Source: Albugo candida
Taxonomy: Eukaryota; Oomycota; Peronosporomycetes; Albuginales; Albuginaceae
Direction of reading: 5' to 3'
Length of the DNA: 64,000 nt
Assembly: GCA_905220665.1 (NCBI GenBank)
Contig: CAJNAR010000009.1
Location: 124,001-188,000 of the forward strand
Shown here: positions 45,150 through 57,400 of the stretch, one piece after another
How positions within the stretch are numbered: position 1 is the first letter of the stretch
Layout of the letters: the number at the start of each line of letters is the position of its first letter
Made by a program: the position numbers and the translations under genes
Notes under the pieces: generated by a model
Told to the model about the DNA's origin: nothing
Database searches by the model: none
The model's input: the letters and a program-made list of their open reading frames with translations, nothing else

Positions 45150-46280
45150 ATGACAGATGAAGAAGTTCACCCCTTAGTCGTAGATAATGGATCCGGAATG
45201 TGCAAAGCCGGTTTCGCAGGTGATGACGCCCCTCGTGCCGTCTTCCCGTCCATTGTTGGGCGATCCAAACACACAGGAGTGATGGTCGGGATGGACCAGA
45301 AAGATTGTTACGTAGGTGACGAAGCGCAATCCAAACGTGGTGTGTTGACACTCAAATATCCGATCGAACACGGGATCGTCACTAACTGGAATGACATGGA
45401 GAAGATTTGGCACCACACATTTTACAATGAATTACGTGTTGCTCCTGAAGAGCATCCAGTGCTCTTAACAGAAGCCCCATTGAACCCAAAAGGAAATCGT
45501 GAGCGAATGTGTCAAATTATGATGGAAACATTTTGCTGTCCGGCTATGTACGTCAACATTCAAGCAGTCTTGTCATTGTATGCATCGGGACGTACGACAG
45601 GATGTGTACTGGATTCTGGTGATGGTGTGTCCCACACTGTTCCTATCTATGAAGGATATGCGCTTCCACACGCGATTGTGCGTTTGGATTTGGCTGGACG
45701 AGACCTAACAGACTATTTGATGAAGATTCTTACTGAACGCGGGTATTCTTTCACCACCACGGCAGAACGAGAAATTGTTCGTGACGTGAAGGAAAAACTT
45801 ACATATGTTGCATTGGACTTTGAGCAAGAGATGAAGACTGCTTCAGAATGCTCAGGATTGGAAAAGAGTTACGAATTACCTGATGGTCACGTTATCTCTC
45901 TTGGAAATGAACGATTCCGTGCAGCTGAAGTACTGTTTCAACCGGCTCTGATCGGAAAAGAAGCTTCGGGTGTCCACGACTGTACCTTCCAAACTATTAT
46001 GAAGTGTGATGTCGATATTCGTAAAGACCTATACTGTAACATCGTCTTGTCAGGAGGAACCACGATGTTTCCTGGAATTGGTGAGCGTATGACCAAAGAA
46101 TTGACGGCTCTAGCGCCCTCAACCATGAAGATCAAAGTTGTCGCTCCTCCAGAGCGTAAATACTCAGTCTGGATTGGTGGCTCCATCTTATCATCATTAT
46201 CGACATTCCAACAAATGTGGATCTCCAAGGCAGAATACGATGAATCCGGTCCGTCCATTGTTCACCGCAAATGTTTCTAA
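45150..46280 (+). CDS. ACT: Actin
   Basis: A 376-residue, intronless actin, exactly canonical length; the frame is open upstream of 45150 but the conserved start is MTDEEV. Nucleotide-binding and family motifs are intact: [65 protein letters not shown] and the C-terminal SIVHRKCF. It is slightly divergent from textbook actins (extra Cys at several sites, for example in [12 protein letters not shown] and METFCCPAM), as commonly seen in oomycete paralogues. Cytoskeletal filament protein in cytoplasm and nucleus. Confidence 0.98.
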
Positions 46281-46480
46281 CTGTTTGGTAGAACTTACTT
46301 TTTCGGCTTTTGTAAACGATTTGAACATCTCGAGGCTTTGGTGCTTCGGTGTTTTCTATCAACTTCTTAATACATTTGTACTTTTGTGCGATTCAGTGTT
46401 ATTACTCTATTTCACTTCTGCTCTAACTCCTTGTTATCTCTTCTCTAGCTTTCGTATTCTACAACTATCTCCTACGTCTG

Positions 46481-47281
46481 TTAAAGCGCAATGCTAACAG
46501 GTCCAATGTCCACGCTAACGCCAATATTGAATGGGCAATGTGTGCGCAACAAATGGATTAGTGTCGTGTACACTAGAAAATTGATGAAAGAACAAATTGC
46601 CTCATCCAACACATTCTCGAGCTTCTGTGTGATCTTATCCTTTAGCCGTTCCGGCAACTTCTTTGCATTTGGCGATCCTAGGTTAGTGGCCGCCATTGGT
46701 AGAAAAAAAGTTGCATTTCCCGATGTTATCGTCGCATTCGATTTGTCGTCAAACGAAGTGGTACGGCGTATAACTTTGGTCTTTGTTGAATGCGCTGAGT
46801 AGTCCTGTAATGAGTGGCATCGACGATGGCGGAAATTGCTCTCCATAAACAGCGGACTAATTTTTTTTCTCTTTTTACAATTTCCTTCCAACATATCAAA
46901 ATCAAATATTGATTCACGTGCTCGCTTTCTCCGCAAACGCGGCGCTGACTGCTGATACAAAGATTTCTTAGCTTTCTCCTCTAGTCGAGACACTTTTATC
47001 GTGTGTGACACATTAAAACTGCGTGCACTCCAAAATATCTGTGCACATTGCAGAAGCGCAGCTCCATTGCAAGCTCCTGTGAAAACCACCCACATGATCC
47101 AAATCGGGCTGTATATTATTAGTTCGCTCGGCATTTGTTCGGTGTACTGTGCTGAAAGATGAAAAGTGAGTGCTGGGAGGTATTCCATGCGCGAGGTGTC
47201 ATTTTCTGCGATTACTGCAAATGGATTGGTAAATATAAGTTCATATTCTTCAAAATCTACTTTATAATTGGCTACAAACAT
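46481..47281 (-). CDS. Membrane protein, unrecognised, in frame behind the PX-RING stop
   Basis: A 266-residue ORF, ATG at 47281. Two hydrophobic segments (around residues 54-80, SELIIYSPIWIMWVVFTGAC, and around 228-245, ICSFINFLVYTTLIHLL) flank a long basic, Lys/Arg-rich loop with KKRKK. No family recognised. Its ATG lies 3 nt after the TAG stop of the upstream PX-RING gene and in the same reading frame, so it could be a separate tightly packed gene, a second cistron, or the C-terminal part of a readthrough product. It converges on actin. Confidence 0.6.
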   Translation of the reverse strand: MFVANYKVDFEEYELIFTNPFAVIAENDTSRMEYLPALTFHLSAQYTEQMPSELIIYSPIWIMWVVFTGACNGAALLQCAQIFWSARSFNVSHTIKVSRLEEKAKKSLYQQSAPRLRRKRARESIFDFDMLEGNCKKRKKISPLFMESNFRHRRCHSLQDYSAHSTKTKVIRRTTSFDDKSNATITSGNATFFLPMAATNLGSPNAKKLPERLKDKITQKLENVLDEAICSFINFLVYTTLIHLLRTHCPFNIGVSVDIGPVSIAL

Positions 47282-47284
47282 CCA

Positions 47285-48385
47285 CTAAAATTGCTTCACG
47301 CCACACGTCGGGCATTCAGGCTTCATATTTAGCTGCAATACGATGCACTCATCATGGAACTGATGGCCGCAAGAAAGTGTGATCAGAGAAGGAGCATACT
47401 CCGACACGGGTATGCTCATCTGCGAACTAGTTCTTCCTTCCAGCTCTTCCAATATGCCAAAAGATACTGAAGAATCGTTATCGGATGCATTCAGTGACGG
47501 ATCCCGATCAAGTCTCCCTCCACAAACAGTGCAACCAGTAGAATCTAAGAGTAACTCCGTTAATGCTGTAGAGGAAGCTGTGGACTTGTCCACGTGGTCG
47601 TAAGGTCTTTCTGAATGCTCGAGTAGGGCTGGACCTGAATGGTAGTGTGTCATTGAGATCCAAGAGTCACGCTTCGTCTTTTGTCCAATGTATGCATGAG
47701 CACTGCTGATCGACGATAAGGAACACACGTTCAAATTATTATCATCCAATGCGGAGTCACCGACTAGAAATTGCACAACTTTTGGAATAACGCAAGTCAT
47801 CAAAATGCCGCACTGATGGTTTTGTGGAGCGAGAAGAAGAAGCTGCAAAGTCTGCAGAAATCGGTGTAAAGCGTCCTGACGAATTTTACGATTTTGAGAG
47901 GAAGATCTCCAAAATGTGAAGAGAGATTTTTTTGGAAAGTAGCTCTTAATAAACATATACAGCCAAGGGCATTCGGCATCACAGAAATGACCATGTTGTA
48001 ATGCGCGCAATATTCCCTTCTGGAATGTACGGTATTCTTCAAAACGCCGAGGATGTTGCCATTGGAAATTTGTTTGCAAGGAGCCCACTATTAAAACATA
48101 TATTCCCTTTGGCTTGGCAATTGAGTCGGGATCAAGCTGGACCTTCATATATAAATCGGCCAATGTATTGACTTTGTTGGTTTGAAACGAGTCATGTCGA
48201 CTCGCACATGAATCCACACTCTCGTGAAACCGTCCATTGTTTGGTGCACTTTTCGATCGATGTAATTTACGTTTTGTTGCGTTTGCCCGTTTTCGTGTTG
48301 CAATTCGCTCGCGAGTGGATGACAACGCAAAGACTTGATGTGGTGGCGACATAAGTGCGGGATTGGACCCGACAGAACGGAACAT
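47285..48385 (-). CDS. PX-domain and C-terminal RING-finger protein
   Basis: A 366-residue single-exon protein. Residues about 85-215 resemble a PX phosphoinositide-binding domain (FQWQHPRRFEEYRTFQKGIL, then CPWLYMFIKSYFPKKSLF and a helical end that fits the domain's last helices), without the full textbook motif. The C-terminus is a RING finger: CTVCGG, SCGHQFHDEC, CPTCG, giving a C3HC4/C3H2C3-type cross-brace. Likely an E3 ubiquitin ligase recruited to endosomal membranes; this is inference from domains. The linker is Ser-rich. Confidence 0.75.
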   Translation of the reverse strand: MFRSVGSNPALMSPPHQVFALSSTRERIATRKRANATKRKLHRSKSAPNNGRFHESVDSCASRHDSFQTNKVNTLADLYMKVQLDPDSIAKPKGIYVLIVGSLQTNFQWQHPRRFEEYRTFQKGILRALQHGHFCDAECPWLYMFIKSYFPKKSLFTFWRSSSQNRKIRQDALHRFLQTLQLLLLAPQNHQCGILMTCVIPKVVQFLVGDSALDDNNLNVCSLSSISSAHAYIGQKTKRDSWISMTHYHSGPALLEHSERPYDHVDKSTASSTALTELLLDSTGCTVCGGRLDRDPSLNASDNDSSVSFGILEELEGRTSSQMSIPVSEYAPSLITLSCGHQFHDECIVLQLNMKPECPTCGVKQF

Positions 48386-48817
48386 TAGCTATTACAGCAA
48401 AGAAGGTTCCTGGGCACCGTAACGTCCTCGTTTGAATCTCTGCTTGTGATATAAAGAGATTTCTTTCGTGATAGTTGCTATTTTTATCTTGCGGCCTCTG
48501 TTTGACTCGAATATTTACATTAGATTTTATCATATTTGGCAGTGTGGTAAGGTTTGGAAACATTTTTCAAGGTATACTGTATAGTATCTATAGATAAATT
48601 GTGTAAGCTTTATCCACTCGTGACACGGTAAAAGCATATAGTAAAAGAAGGGGCGGTGGGATGCTTATGATTACGTTTACCAGAAATCACATCAGAAAGC
48701 GTGATTGCCATGCTAGCATCGCTTTTGCCAGGACTTTGAGCACACACAAACATTCTATATTACCGTAAATAATGATCGACTATATAGTATAATCGAAAAT
48801 TTTCGGCTTGCCTGACA
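48386..48817. other. Divergent intergenic region
   Basis: About 430 AT-rich bases between the PX-RING and ABHD genes. No gene; presumed promoters. Confidence 0.4.
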
Positions 48818-50350
48818 ATGCCCAGCCACGACAAGCAGTGTACCATAAGCACGCTTATGTACCGCGTACGTCACGTTGTCCATTGAGCTTCGTATAAATT
48901 AGTTATATTTATCCGTAGGAAGCGCGTCGATTGACAATTACACTTGCTCGTCGGCTTCCCGCCGCTGCCTTCTTCCTAGTTCTTGTCAAATACATCATTC
49001 CAAATGTCATGAGAACTTTATTATCCATCCACCTTCGCCGTACTAAGGAACGTCCCAAGCTGTACCATCAACCTCGCCGCCGTTTACAACAACTTGTCGC
49101 ATCGTGCCCATCTCTTGGTACGTTTCCCTCTCCGTTCCGTCTATTCCACTCCTCATCCCTCAATAGAGACGTACCACCCCCAATGGTACACACTAAATGG
49201 GTACCGTCTTCATTTCCCTCATTGATTCCAATGATGTGAGTATCTCATCCTCGCAGCCATTTGCACACATTTTTGGTCGCTGTGGAGGACTTTTGGACAT
49301 TTTCATTACAGCAGTACAAGAGAGAAATTATCGATTTCCCCGATGGTGGAGTAGCAGCGGTCGATTGGGCTCTTCCACCCCAGTCCTGCATTTCCATTGA
49401 CCCAGCAATTCCGACCATGCTCATCCTCCCAGGATTTACAGGATCCGGTCAATGCGGCTACATCCGCTCTGTAGTGCAGAAAATGCTATCTCACGGCTGG
49501 CAACTCGGCATATTGTTGGCTAGAGGCTCTGATAATCTCGCCCTCAAGACGCCTCAAGTATGTCCATTTTTCCTCCTTTTACATCCCTATTTTCTCAACT
49601 CAATCGAACAGCTCTTCTCGCTCGGATATACCAAAGACTTGTGTCACACAATTGCATTCATTTCGAAAAAATATGGTTTTGACGAAAATTCGCATCGCGT
49701 CCTTGTTGGCTGCGGATTTTCAATGGGTGCCAATTTGCTCACAAAATATTTGGGCGAGCAGAAGAAGGAAACACCATTAACTGGAGCCATTTCAATCGGT
49801 AATCCATTCGACCTGCTTCATTGTTGCGATAAGATGCATTTGGATACGTTCACTCGTATCATTTACTCGAGAGCTCTTACAGCGAGTTTCAAAGATGTGA
49901 TCCAAAAGGTATGATGTATCGATTTTTTTCATGCGTTTTATCATCACCAAATGTGAATTCTAGTGTAACGCGCACAAAATGCTCGCCACCATTCAGAATG
50001 TCGATATCTGTCGCCTGAAAGCTTCCACCACGCTTATGCAAATGGATGAATATCTCACACGTCATGCATTCGGTTTCGAAAGTGTACAAGATTACTATCG
50101 CGATTCATCGAGCGCTCGTCTGTTAAGACACATTCAAATTCCACTATTTTGCATTTCCGCTCGAGACGATCCGATTTGTGCGTCAGAAGCCATTCCGTAC
50201 GCCAAATGTCTTGCAAACCCAAATATCATTCTTTGTACCACAAAAGCTGGCGGTCATTTGGGATTTTACGAAGTCGAGCAACCGGAAAGTGATGGAAAGT
50301 GGGTCAATCGAGTCATTATGGAATTCGCATTGAGTTTGGCAGCTGTTTAA
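48818..50350 (+). CDS. EMB8/ABHD1-3-type alpha/beta hydrolase, six exons
   Basis: Exons 48818-48865, 48919-49117, 49167-49200, 49257-49557, 49612-49908 and 49964-50350 restore 421 residues; all introns are 49-56 nt, GT-AG. The start could also be the in-frame ATG at 48857 (408 residues). An N-terminal hydrophobic anchor (LPAAAFFLVLVKYIIPNV) precedes the hydrolase. Family signatures are YHPQWYTLNGHLHTFL (equivalent to the WxxxGHLQT of EMB8/ABHD), DFPDGGVAAVDW, ILPGFTGSG, the nucleophile elbow GCGFSMGANLL, the acid in ISARDDPIC, and the catalytic His in AGGHLGF. A membrane-associated lipid esterase or lipase role is typical for the family; substrate unknown. The first, very short exon is the least certain. 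Confidence 0.88.
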
Positions 50351-50561
50351 GTTTACATATATTTCCTGTCTTCGCTCTTCTATCTCATTCCTTCAAATGC
50401 CCGGGCTTTTGCCTCAGGGTCTATTGGCCTCATTTTTGCCTTTTACAGGTAGTAACCTGCGAATGCAACTCTGTGGGGGCTTTCGCCCAAAGGCATTTTT
50501 ATAACATACGCATCGGTGGGTCCCTACACCGTCCAAAACGTTGGAATTCGAATCTATTTCC

Positions 50562-50569
50562 GTCTCATT
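50562..50569 (+). promoter_or_regulatory. Oomycete-type initiator of the RGS gene
   Basis: CTCATTCT matches YTCANTYY and lies only about 10 nt before the ATG at 50576, implying a very short 5' UTR. Confidence 0.45.
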
Positions 50570-50575
50570 CTCGGA

Positions 50576-53047
50576 ATGGGTAATGGAGCCTCTGTCAGCA
50601 GCAATGATTACGACCAAGGCGCCTTTGATATTGTACGAAATGAATACTTACGTCTGCGGGAATTACAAATGTCCGAAGACGATATTTTCAAATGCCTCCG
50701 CGAGACACTTGCGTCCCAGTTGGATACGGTGACGGAACGAGAGTTAGAAGCCATAAGTGATGAGGTATGCATCCTGTCTCCGGTTTTTGATCAGATCTCT
50801 TGATCCTTTACTTTTCTTAAGGATCCGGCTCGCCAGGATGAATGCGAAACAGAGCCGGAGAGCGCACGGGATGAAAGTGATATGGTTAACAAAGTGAATG
50901 AGACGTCAGAGGCTTCAGCCCCTACTCCGTCTGAATCGAGTGTGATTGAAAATCAATCAACAAACTCGCCACGATTCCCTTATGGAAATGACAATAAGAT
51001 CGCTCAAAATCTCACGCCGGAATTCACAAATGACGTTCTCGTGGACCCAAAATTTCTTCGAATGTTTGTTCGATATTGTGAGCGGAATAAGATTCCTCAT
51101 GGTGTCGATCGACTTCGTTTTTGGGTCGAAATCGATCAATTGCAAGCACTTCCGTCGCATTTGTACACTGTCCGACGACTTCAAAAAATATACGATAAAT
51201 TTCTGTCACCGGAAGCCTCGTCTCCAATATGTGTCACTTCGACAATGCTCACTGGCATCGAAAAAGGCCTCGAGTCAGAAACTGTCTGCAGCAGTATTTA
51301 CACGGCGGCACAAGCGATTTGCCTCACAGCATTAGAAAAATCTGTTTATCCACGTTTTCGGGAAAGTAATCAATTCCGACAAATGCTCGAATTCAGTGCG
51401 CTCAATACAAATGTGGAATCGGAATTTCTAGCGCCTAAAGTCGGCGATGACAACACATTGGCCTCCATATTGAATCACCCGGCAAAACTTCAGTTTCTCA
51501 AGTCGTATTGTGTAGAGGCTTTAGCACTGGAAAATCTCTTATTTTATCTCGAGGTAGAAGACTGCAAACGACTTCCAAATCTCTCCTTCATCGCTCAGAA
51601 AACACGTAAAGTGTATGATCGCTATTGCAATCCAACCTCCCGCAATTACATCGCAATCAACGAGACAGCACTCACAGAATTGCATCAGGCTGTGGAGTCC
51701 AACAGCACACTGTTTCCGCGAATGTTTTACGACGCACAGGCAAATGTATTCTCTCTCATAAGCGAAGAATTATGGCGTCAATTCTCTCGTACCCAGGAAT
51801 ACCTCGACTATTCCTGGCAACTAAAGGCCAAAGTGATCAAATGCCAAGCCGTTCAGATGAAAAGCAAAAGCACCGCGTACGAGGCCGAGCAAAAGATTTT
51901 GGAGATGTACGATGAGGCACAGCTCATTGAGATTGCAATGAAGTATCCGGTTATGAAGCTGATTCCCATCAAATACGTGTCCGATAATCTCTCAGCAAGC
52001 GCACGTCTTATGGCTCAAGAAGACTTGGAAATGTCACCAAACCATCAACTTGACATTTTGCTCCAAGATTCCATCGCAAAACGATACTTCAAAGAGTTTA
52101 TGAATATACGTCAGGTCGGGCAATATGTCGCGTTTCTCGATGAGGTAAACGATTACAAACTTCTTCCTGGCGTGGAGTACCTGCAGCACGCGGCCAGAAA
52201 AATCAACCAGAAATATATTATCCCATCAGCTCGTCTTCAGGTCGATATGAGTCGAGAAATGCGTGAGGAAGTCGCTGATAAACTTCTTCATCCTTCAGTC
52301 GATATGTTTAAAAAGATTTCCAATCGGGTTCGGAATGATATGCTTCGTGACTCACTTCCACGCTTTGTCCGATCCAAACAGTACGAAGAACTGGTCAAGG
52401 CTGTAGACCGAATGCTGGGGCTGCCGACCACAACATTCGGAAAGCTTGGGATCGGAAGATCGGAAGAGCGGCAGCAAGACTCGGAGCAAGCCCAAGCGCT
52501 CCTCCGTCAATTGGAAGAGAGCAAAATCGAACTGAAAGAAATCGGTGTTGCGGCAAATAGCGGCAAGTTGGAATTGAGTCATTTGGATATGCTTTTACGC
52601 AAACAAATGAGCTCCAAGCACTTTAAAGACTTTTTGGAACTGACACACTGCTCTGAGAATCTCATGCTGTGGGAAGAAATCGAACACTTTCGTCGACTTC
52701 CTTCGTATCAAATTGTAATACGCTCAGCACGAAAATTGTACGATAAGTTTTTGAGTCCATCGAGTAAATCGCCGGTCGCATTGGCGAATAGCACGCATGA
52801 TCGAATTTTTAGCTGCTTGGATACAGCGACACGAAACTTGTTCAATCAGGCTGAGAGGGAATGCTACGACTTTATGCGAAGCACTGTTCTTCCAGACTTT
52901 ACGGATTCGCGCGTGTTTATGGCAGTCGTTGGAGCCTGGGCTGCGGTCGATGAACAACTTCCAGCCCAACTACTGCGAGGAGAATTTGAAATCGCGTTCT
53001 TACGACATCGCTTTCATCTGTTGCAAGAATGTAAACGAACGGAATGA
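50576..53047 (+). CDS. N-myristoylatable protein with four RGS domains
   Basis: Two exons, 50576-50764 and 50822-53047, joined by a 57-nt GT-AG intron, give 804 residues. The N-terminus MGNGASVS fits an N-myristoylation signal (Gly2, Ser6). Four RGS (regulator of G-protein signalling) domains follow, at about residues 135-253, 276-398, 480-598 and 650-775; each shows the RGS pattern of F-x-x-F/Y with an early LxFW/LLFYLEVxD/E, then a helix with KIYDKFLSP or equivalent. The second and fourth are the clearest (LLFYLEVEDCKRLP, LMLWEEIEHFRRLP). RGS domains accelerate GTP hydrolysis by G-alpha. Membrane tethering plus four copies suggests a G-protein scaffold. The stop is 12 nt from the convergent PDCD5 stop. 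Confidence 0.9.
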
Positions 53048-53059
53048 TTACAAAGCTGC

Positions 53060-53582
53060 TTAGAAATCACTATCATTCTCTTCTTCTTCGTCGCTAAAAG
53101 CCCGTCTTCGTTTCACCTTACAATTCGTAAAATGAGTCATTTTCCGAATGCAAATGACATGCTAAGTACCGTTATTTTCATTCGATGCTTTTCATCTCTC
53201 TCCCCCAACGAATTCAAAAGTTGAATTAGTTTATCCTCACTGATCGCTTGTGGTATCTGACCGTTTTGCGCCATTTGGAGGATACAATCTCCCACTACAC
53301 GGGCCTTTTCAGGCTTCACAATAGCGATCCTAGACACTAATTACCAGAAAACCTCGAATAAGTGCAATGATTGGCGCATGTCAATAACCCTCATACAGCG
53401 TTCTCTCGCCTCTGGAAGCATTAACTGCTGAAGTAGCGAATTGCGCATTTCTTCTTGCTCTCTAGCGTACGTATACAAGGTGATGGAGAGCAATGTGGAG
53501 AGCTTTGTGGAAGAGGGTCTTACTTTTGTTTCTGATGATCCGCTTGTATCTTTTCGATAGAGGAAGTTTCCCCATTACTCAT
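53060..53582 (-). CDS. PDCD5: PDCD5 family protein, four exons
   Basis: Exons 53524-53582, 53397-53461, 53170-53336 and 53060-53116 (transcribed right to left) restore 115 residues; the introns (62, 60 and 53 nt) are all GT-AG. The core matches PDCD5/TFAR19: PEARERLSRIAIVKPEKARV, QMAQNGQI, then the C-terminal basic patch KRRR followed by an acidic tail. Human PDCD5 is 125 residues. The family binds DNA and TIP60/CCT in other eukaryotes and acts in apoptosis-like regulation and chaperonin control; role here inferred. Most ORF-based scans would see only exon 3. Confidence 0.9.
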
Positions 53583-54480
53583 TTTTGATTTCTGTGTGGA
53601 GGATAGAAATATACATTACGTCTGTGATTCGGTACAAATTGCCATAGAAATGCTCTCACGTACATTCATTAATTCCTGCTTTTGACTAGAGTAGAGTCTT
53701 TTACATTAATTTGCCGTTTCCTGGTTCATTATCGAGCATTCTAGATGATGCTGTGTTTTCATGCGGCCGCGGTGGCAGTCGTATAGTATACCAACCTGAT
53801 AACGAACTTATTATACTTTACTTGTGGCGAAAGCTTCTTCAACGTTCTTCGACTTTCTACCAACTGATCACAGGCGCTGTCATGAGTTTCTGCAAACCAA
53901 AATGCTGCTCAAAGAAAGTTGAAGTTGAAGATGGTCGACTTCTTCTCTGAAGACGCGAATGCTTCCATAAAGAGGGTATCAATCTCTTAATACGATTTGG
54001 TGATAAACATCGGCGATACTAAACAGAGGTATCATTGTCTAGGTCATCGCCTCGAACACTATCAGTGTGGTACAAAGTTATACTCAGCATTTTCCGTGAT
54101 ATACACCAAAATTACTGTGACCTCAGGATCACTACTACCAATAATCCTCTGCGACTAGCTCTCAATTCGCAATGTAGACGTGATCAACACTCCTATATTG
54201 CCATAACCTAAATAGTCAGTCTCATGCGAAAATGACTACAATCGACATATAAGGCTTGTTTTCGCGCAAGGCATTACTTGAGTTACGACTATGTTGATGT
54301 CTTCCCGTGGTGGCATTCTTTTATGCGACCTCACCACACCAAAACACTGAACCCCGCCTCATACCACTTGTCGAGCAGTTTTTCAAAGTCGTCTACCAGA
54401 AACACACTGAGAAAGTTACATTCAAGAATACAGCTCATAACGCATCCACGTATTAACAACAAAATTACATCAAAAACGCA
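53583..54480. other. Intergenic, no gene supported
   Basis: About 900 bases between PDCD5 and VPS13. The longest ORF (53711-53950) lacks an ATG start and domains. The 3' UTR of VPS13 and the promoter of PDCD5 should be here. Confidence 0.4.
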
Positions 54481-57400
54481 CTAATTCGCCTCACCAAATA
54501 AATTCGACGCCTCATCTCGCCGTTGACGCCTCCTACAAAATCGAATGGTAACGGGTCGTGCGCTCTTCACGACAACATCTCTAAATTGAGATGTGCTGGA
54601 AATTTTTTGCCCATTGACACTCTCAATTTCATCACCGACACGTATTTGACCCGAAGCAAAGGCAGGACCAATATTTCCATTGGGGAGTGTTTCGCAGCAT
54701 TTGTACACCCTCACTGATCCCGGAGAGCTTTGCGACACCACCAATCCAATTGAGGGCTCTGAAAACTCACAATCATACATCTGGTCGCTTTCGCCCGTGT
54801 CGCTCGATCTTGACATTTTCGTATCGGATAGCTCATCACTGACAAGCACAATGTTATAAGTCCACCATCGCTGCCTCTGTTGATGAGTGAAGGTAGCTGT
54901 ATATCCCTTCAAAGCTTTCAGACGAGCCGATTTTCGAGTAGTATATACATTACAAGCATTGGAAGACAACGTAAAATATACGTCGCCTGTCGTCAAGAGA
55001 GTCGGAGTGTATCCCCAAGCAAACACAATTGCACTCCGTTTGGGATTCCAAATTCCTCGCGAGCTGATAGATGACGCTAAATGAGTTCGGCCAAAAGGAA
55101 GTATCCGTAATTCAGCACCGTCCTGGAGCCGTGCAGTGAGCATCAACGCGTCATGAGAGTTGTTATAAATTCCTAAAGCCACACACCCGCGTGCCAGGAT
55201 TCCTGTATGATTGGAATCCCAGTCATAAATCAAATGCTGAATTTGTTGTAGAAATTGCGTTTCCGAAGTGCATTGATCGATCAAATGAGAGTGTTTTTGC
55301 AGTAAACGCGAATTCGACAGCGGGGTATATGTAAAACGAAGAGGACTCGGCGTTATTGGCATTCCGATGCATTGTGTTTGTGCCTCATCTCCATCGATTA
55401 TCGCATCACTCTCCTGAATGCGACTCGCTAACTGAGGGTCTGACTTACCCATAATCGAAGACACGATCGAAGACAGCCCGGTTGTTACCACACTCGACAC
55501 GAGTGACGTGACTTGGATAGACTCGAGCATCTCCAGTGCTTGTGACTTGACGGATTTCAAGTAAAATTCCGTCATCTTCTCCAGCAACGCTTCTTGTGTC
55601 GCTAAAGCTTCTTTGATTTCGAATTGGTAAAGCGTTAAATGAGCATTTTCAAGTTTGATTTTGAAATGATTCAGCCAAAAATTGGACGTAAATTGTACGG
55701 AATTTCTATCAGGCGAACTATTGCGTGAGAAGCTGAAAACCACGCTAATCGGATCAATTCGCAGGTATTGCACATACACTTTTGATCCTGTAACAGAAGC
55801 CATTGATTGATTTCCCGGTGTGATAGTCGACGGCCCGAAAAGCGCCAGTAGATCTTCAGAAGAATCGCATTCAAGCCCTTGCGCATCTTCCAAATCAAAC
55901 GCCAACAACGTGTCTGTGGCAGAGAAAGAAGAAATTGTCGTTTTCGTCGATGAAACATGTGCTAAAGTATTTTGAAAAGACCGATTCAATCGATTGACAA
56001 ATCGCATAGTCGTACTGATGCGAACACTTTGTGTTTTGACGTGAACAATCTCATAATATTTGGACGCTAATCCATGCAAACCATTCGTATCTGTTGGTTT
56101 TTCGATCAAAAGGACCTCAATGAACGAGACAATTGGGTCGCCTGGAGAAGAGATATCCAGCAGAGGTTCCAACACCACGAGATTTTGGGTCAAATCACGG
56201 ATTATCATACTCTCAACATTGAGGTGCGCACACTTTGTTTGTGTGTTCTCATCTAGCTTGAGTTGCACGTTCCGAATAGAGCAGCGTAGGATCTTTTCTC
56301 CTCGTTCGACTGTCTCGTGAGTATGCTTGTCGATCTTTAGCTTGGCAGACCCCTCTACTGTCACGCTTACGCCCACCATGTGAGCATCGATAATCCATTT
56401 TTCCCATCCTATCCTTTCATTAAGCATACTTTGCTGTGTGTCATCCCCAGCCATTCCTTCAGCGTCTTCGTCGTATATCGTTATTAAATACGACGCTTGT
56501 GTCAGAGACCCAGTGTTGATTGCAACTCGAAGAGAGACAATCGCTTCACAATGATTTTGTCGTAATTGCAGCTTCCACGAAGTCACTCTATCAATATGAT
56601 AAGGTTCGCTCCAGTCAAAAAAACCTTCAGAATGCTCACTGACAACTGAGAATTGGACGCTAGAACGCCGATCGTGCATCCAATACAGAGCATACACCTC
56701 ATTTCGGGCGATAATGTGATCAGCTCCTGCAGCCAAATGAGCACAAGTGTCGCCATTTTCGTTATATTCCGTCAGTAAAATTGTGTGTCGAGATAGATTT
56801 TGTACCAGAAACCGTGGGATAATGCTCACCAGAGTCGTGACGGATCCAAAATGACTTGTGGCGACATCGGACGAAATGCCAAACTCGTACAAGACCGCAG
56901 AACGCGATAGCTCGCGACTCGCACATTGAATGGATAGACATTCATCTTGCCAGTTGAGATACTTTGGGTCTGCTTGGAATAAAGCGGACCACACGACTCC
57001 ATTGTCTTTAGTATCAGCACTTGGGATCCCAATTCGAAACTTGGGAGCTGCTTTCCCACTCCCATTCGATCCAAACGCGCAGAATTGAGCATTCCCCGAA
57101 TGAGACCGCGCATCGATACTGGGAAAATACGAGTTTTCCTCAGTTTCTGTGCCGTAGACAAGGTCCAAACCTGTCCGATTGATCATCCAAATCGGAGCCA
57201 AAACAGAGATTTGGATGGATCGACCGATCTCACATATCTGAAGTAGGACTTTTAGTGATCCTCCATCAGTGCGTGGAACTGTGATCTCAACCATTGATTC
57301 TTCGCCTCTGACTCGATTCTGCAGCCATTCTATCCATTTCGTACTCGAATACCCATTTATAAGCAGTTTGAACAACGGGCGATGATGGATTGTGCACCAC

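Noticed and set aside
46132..46497. ORFs overlapping the 3' end of actin on both strands
   Set aside because: Shadows of the conserved actin coding region.
53711..53950. 79-codon plus ORF
   Set aside because: Starts with TTG and has no family features.
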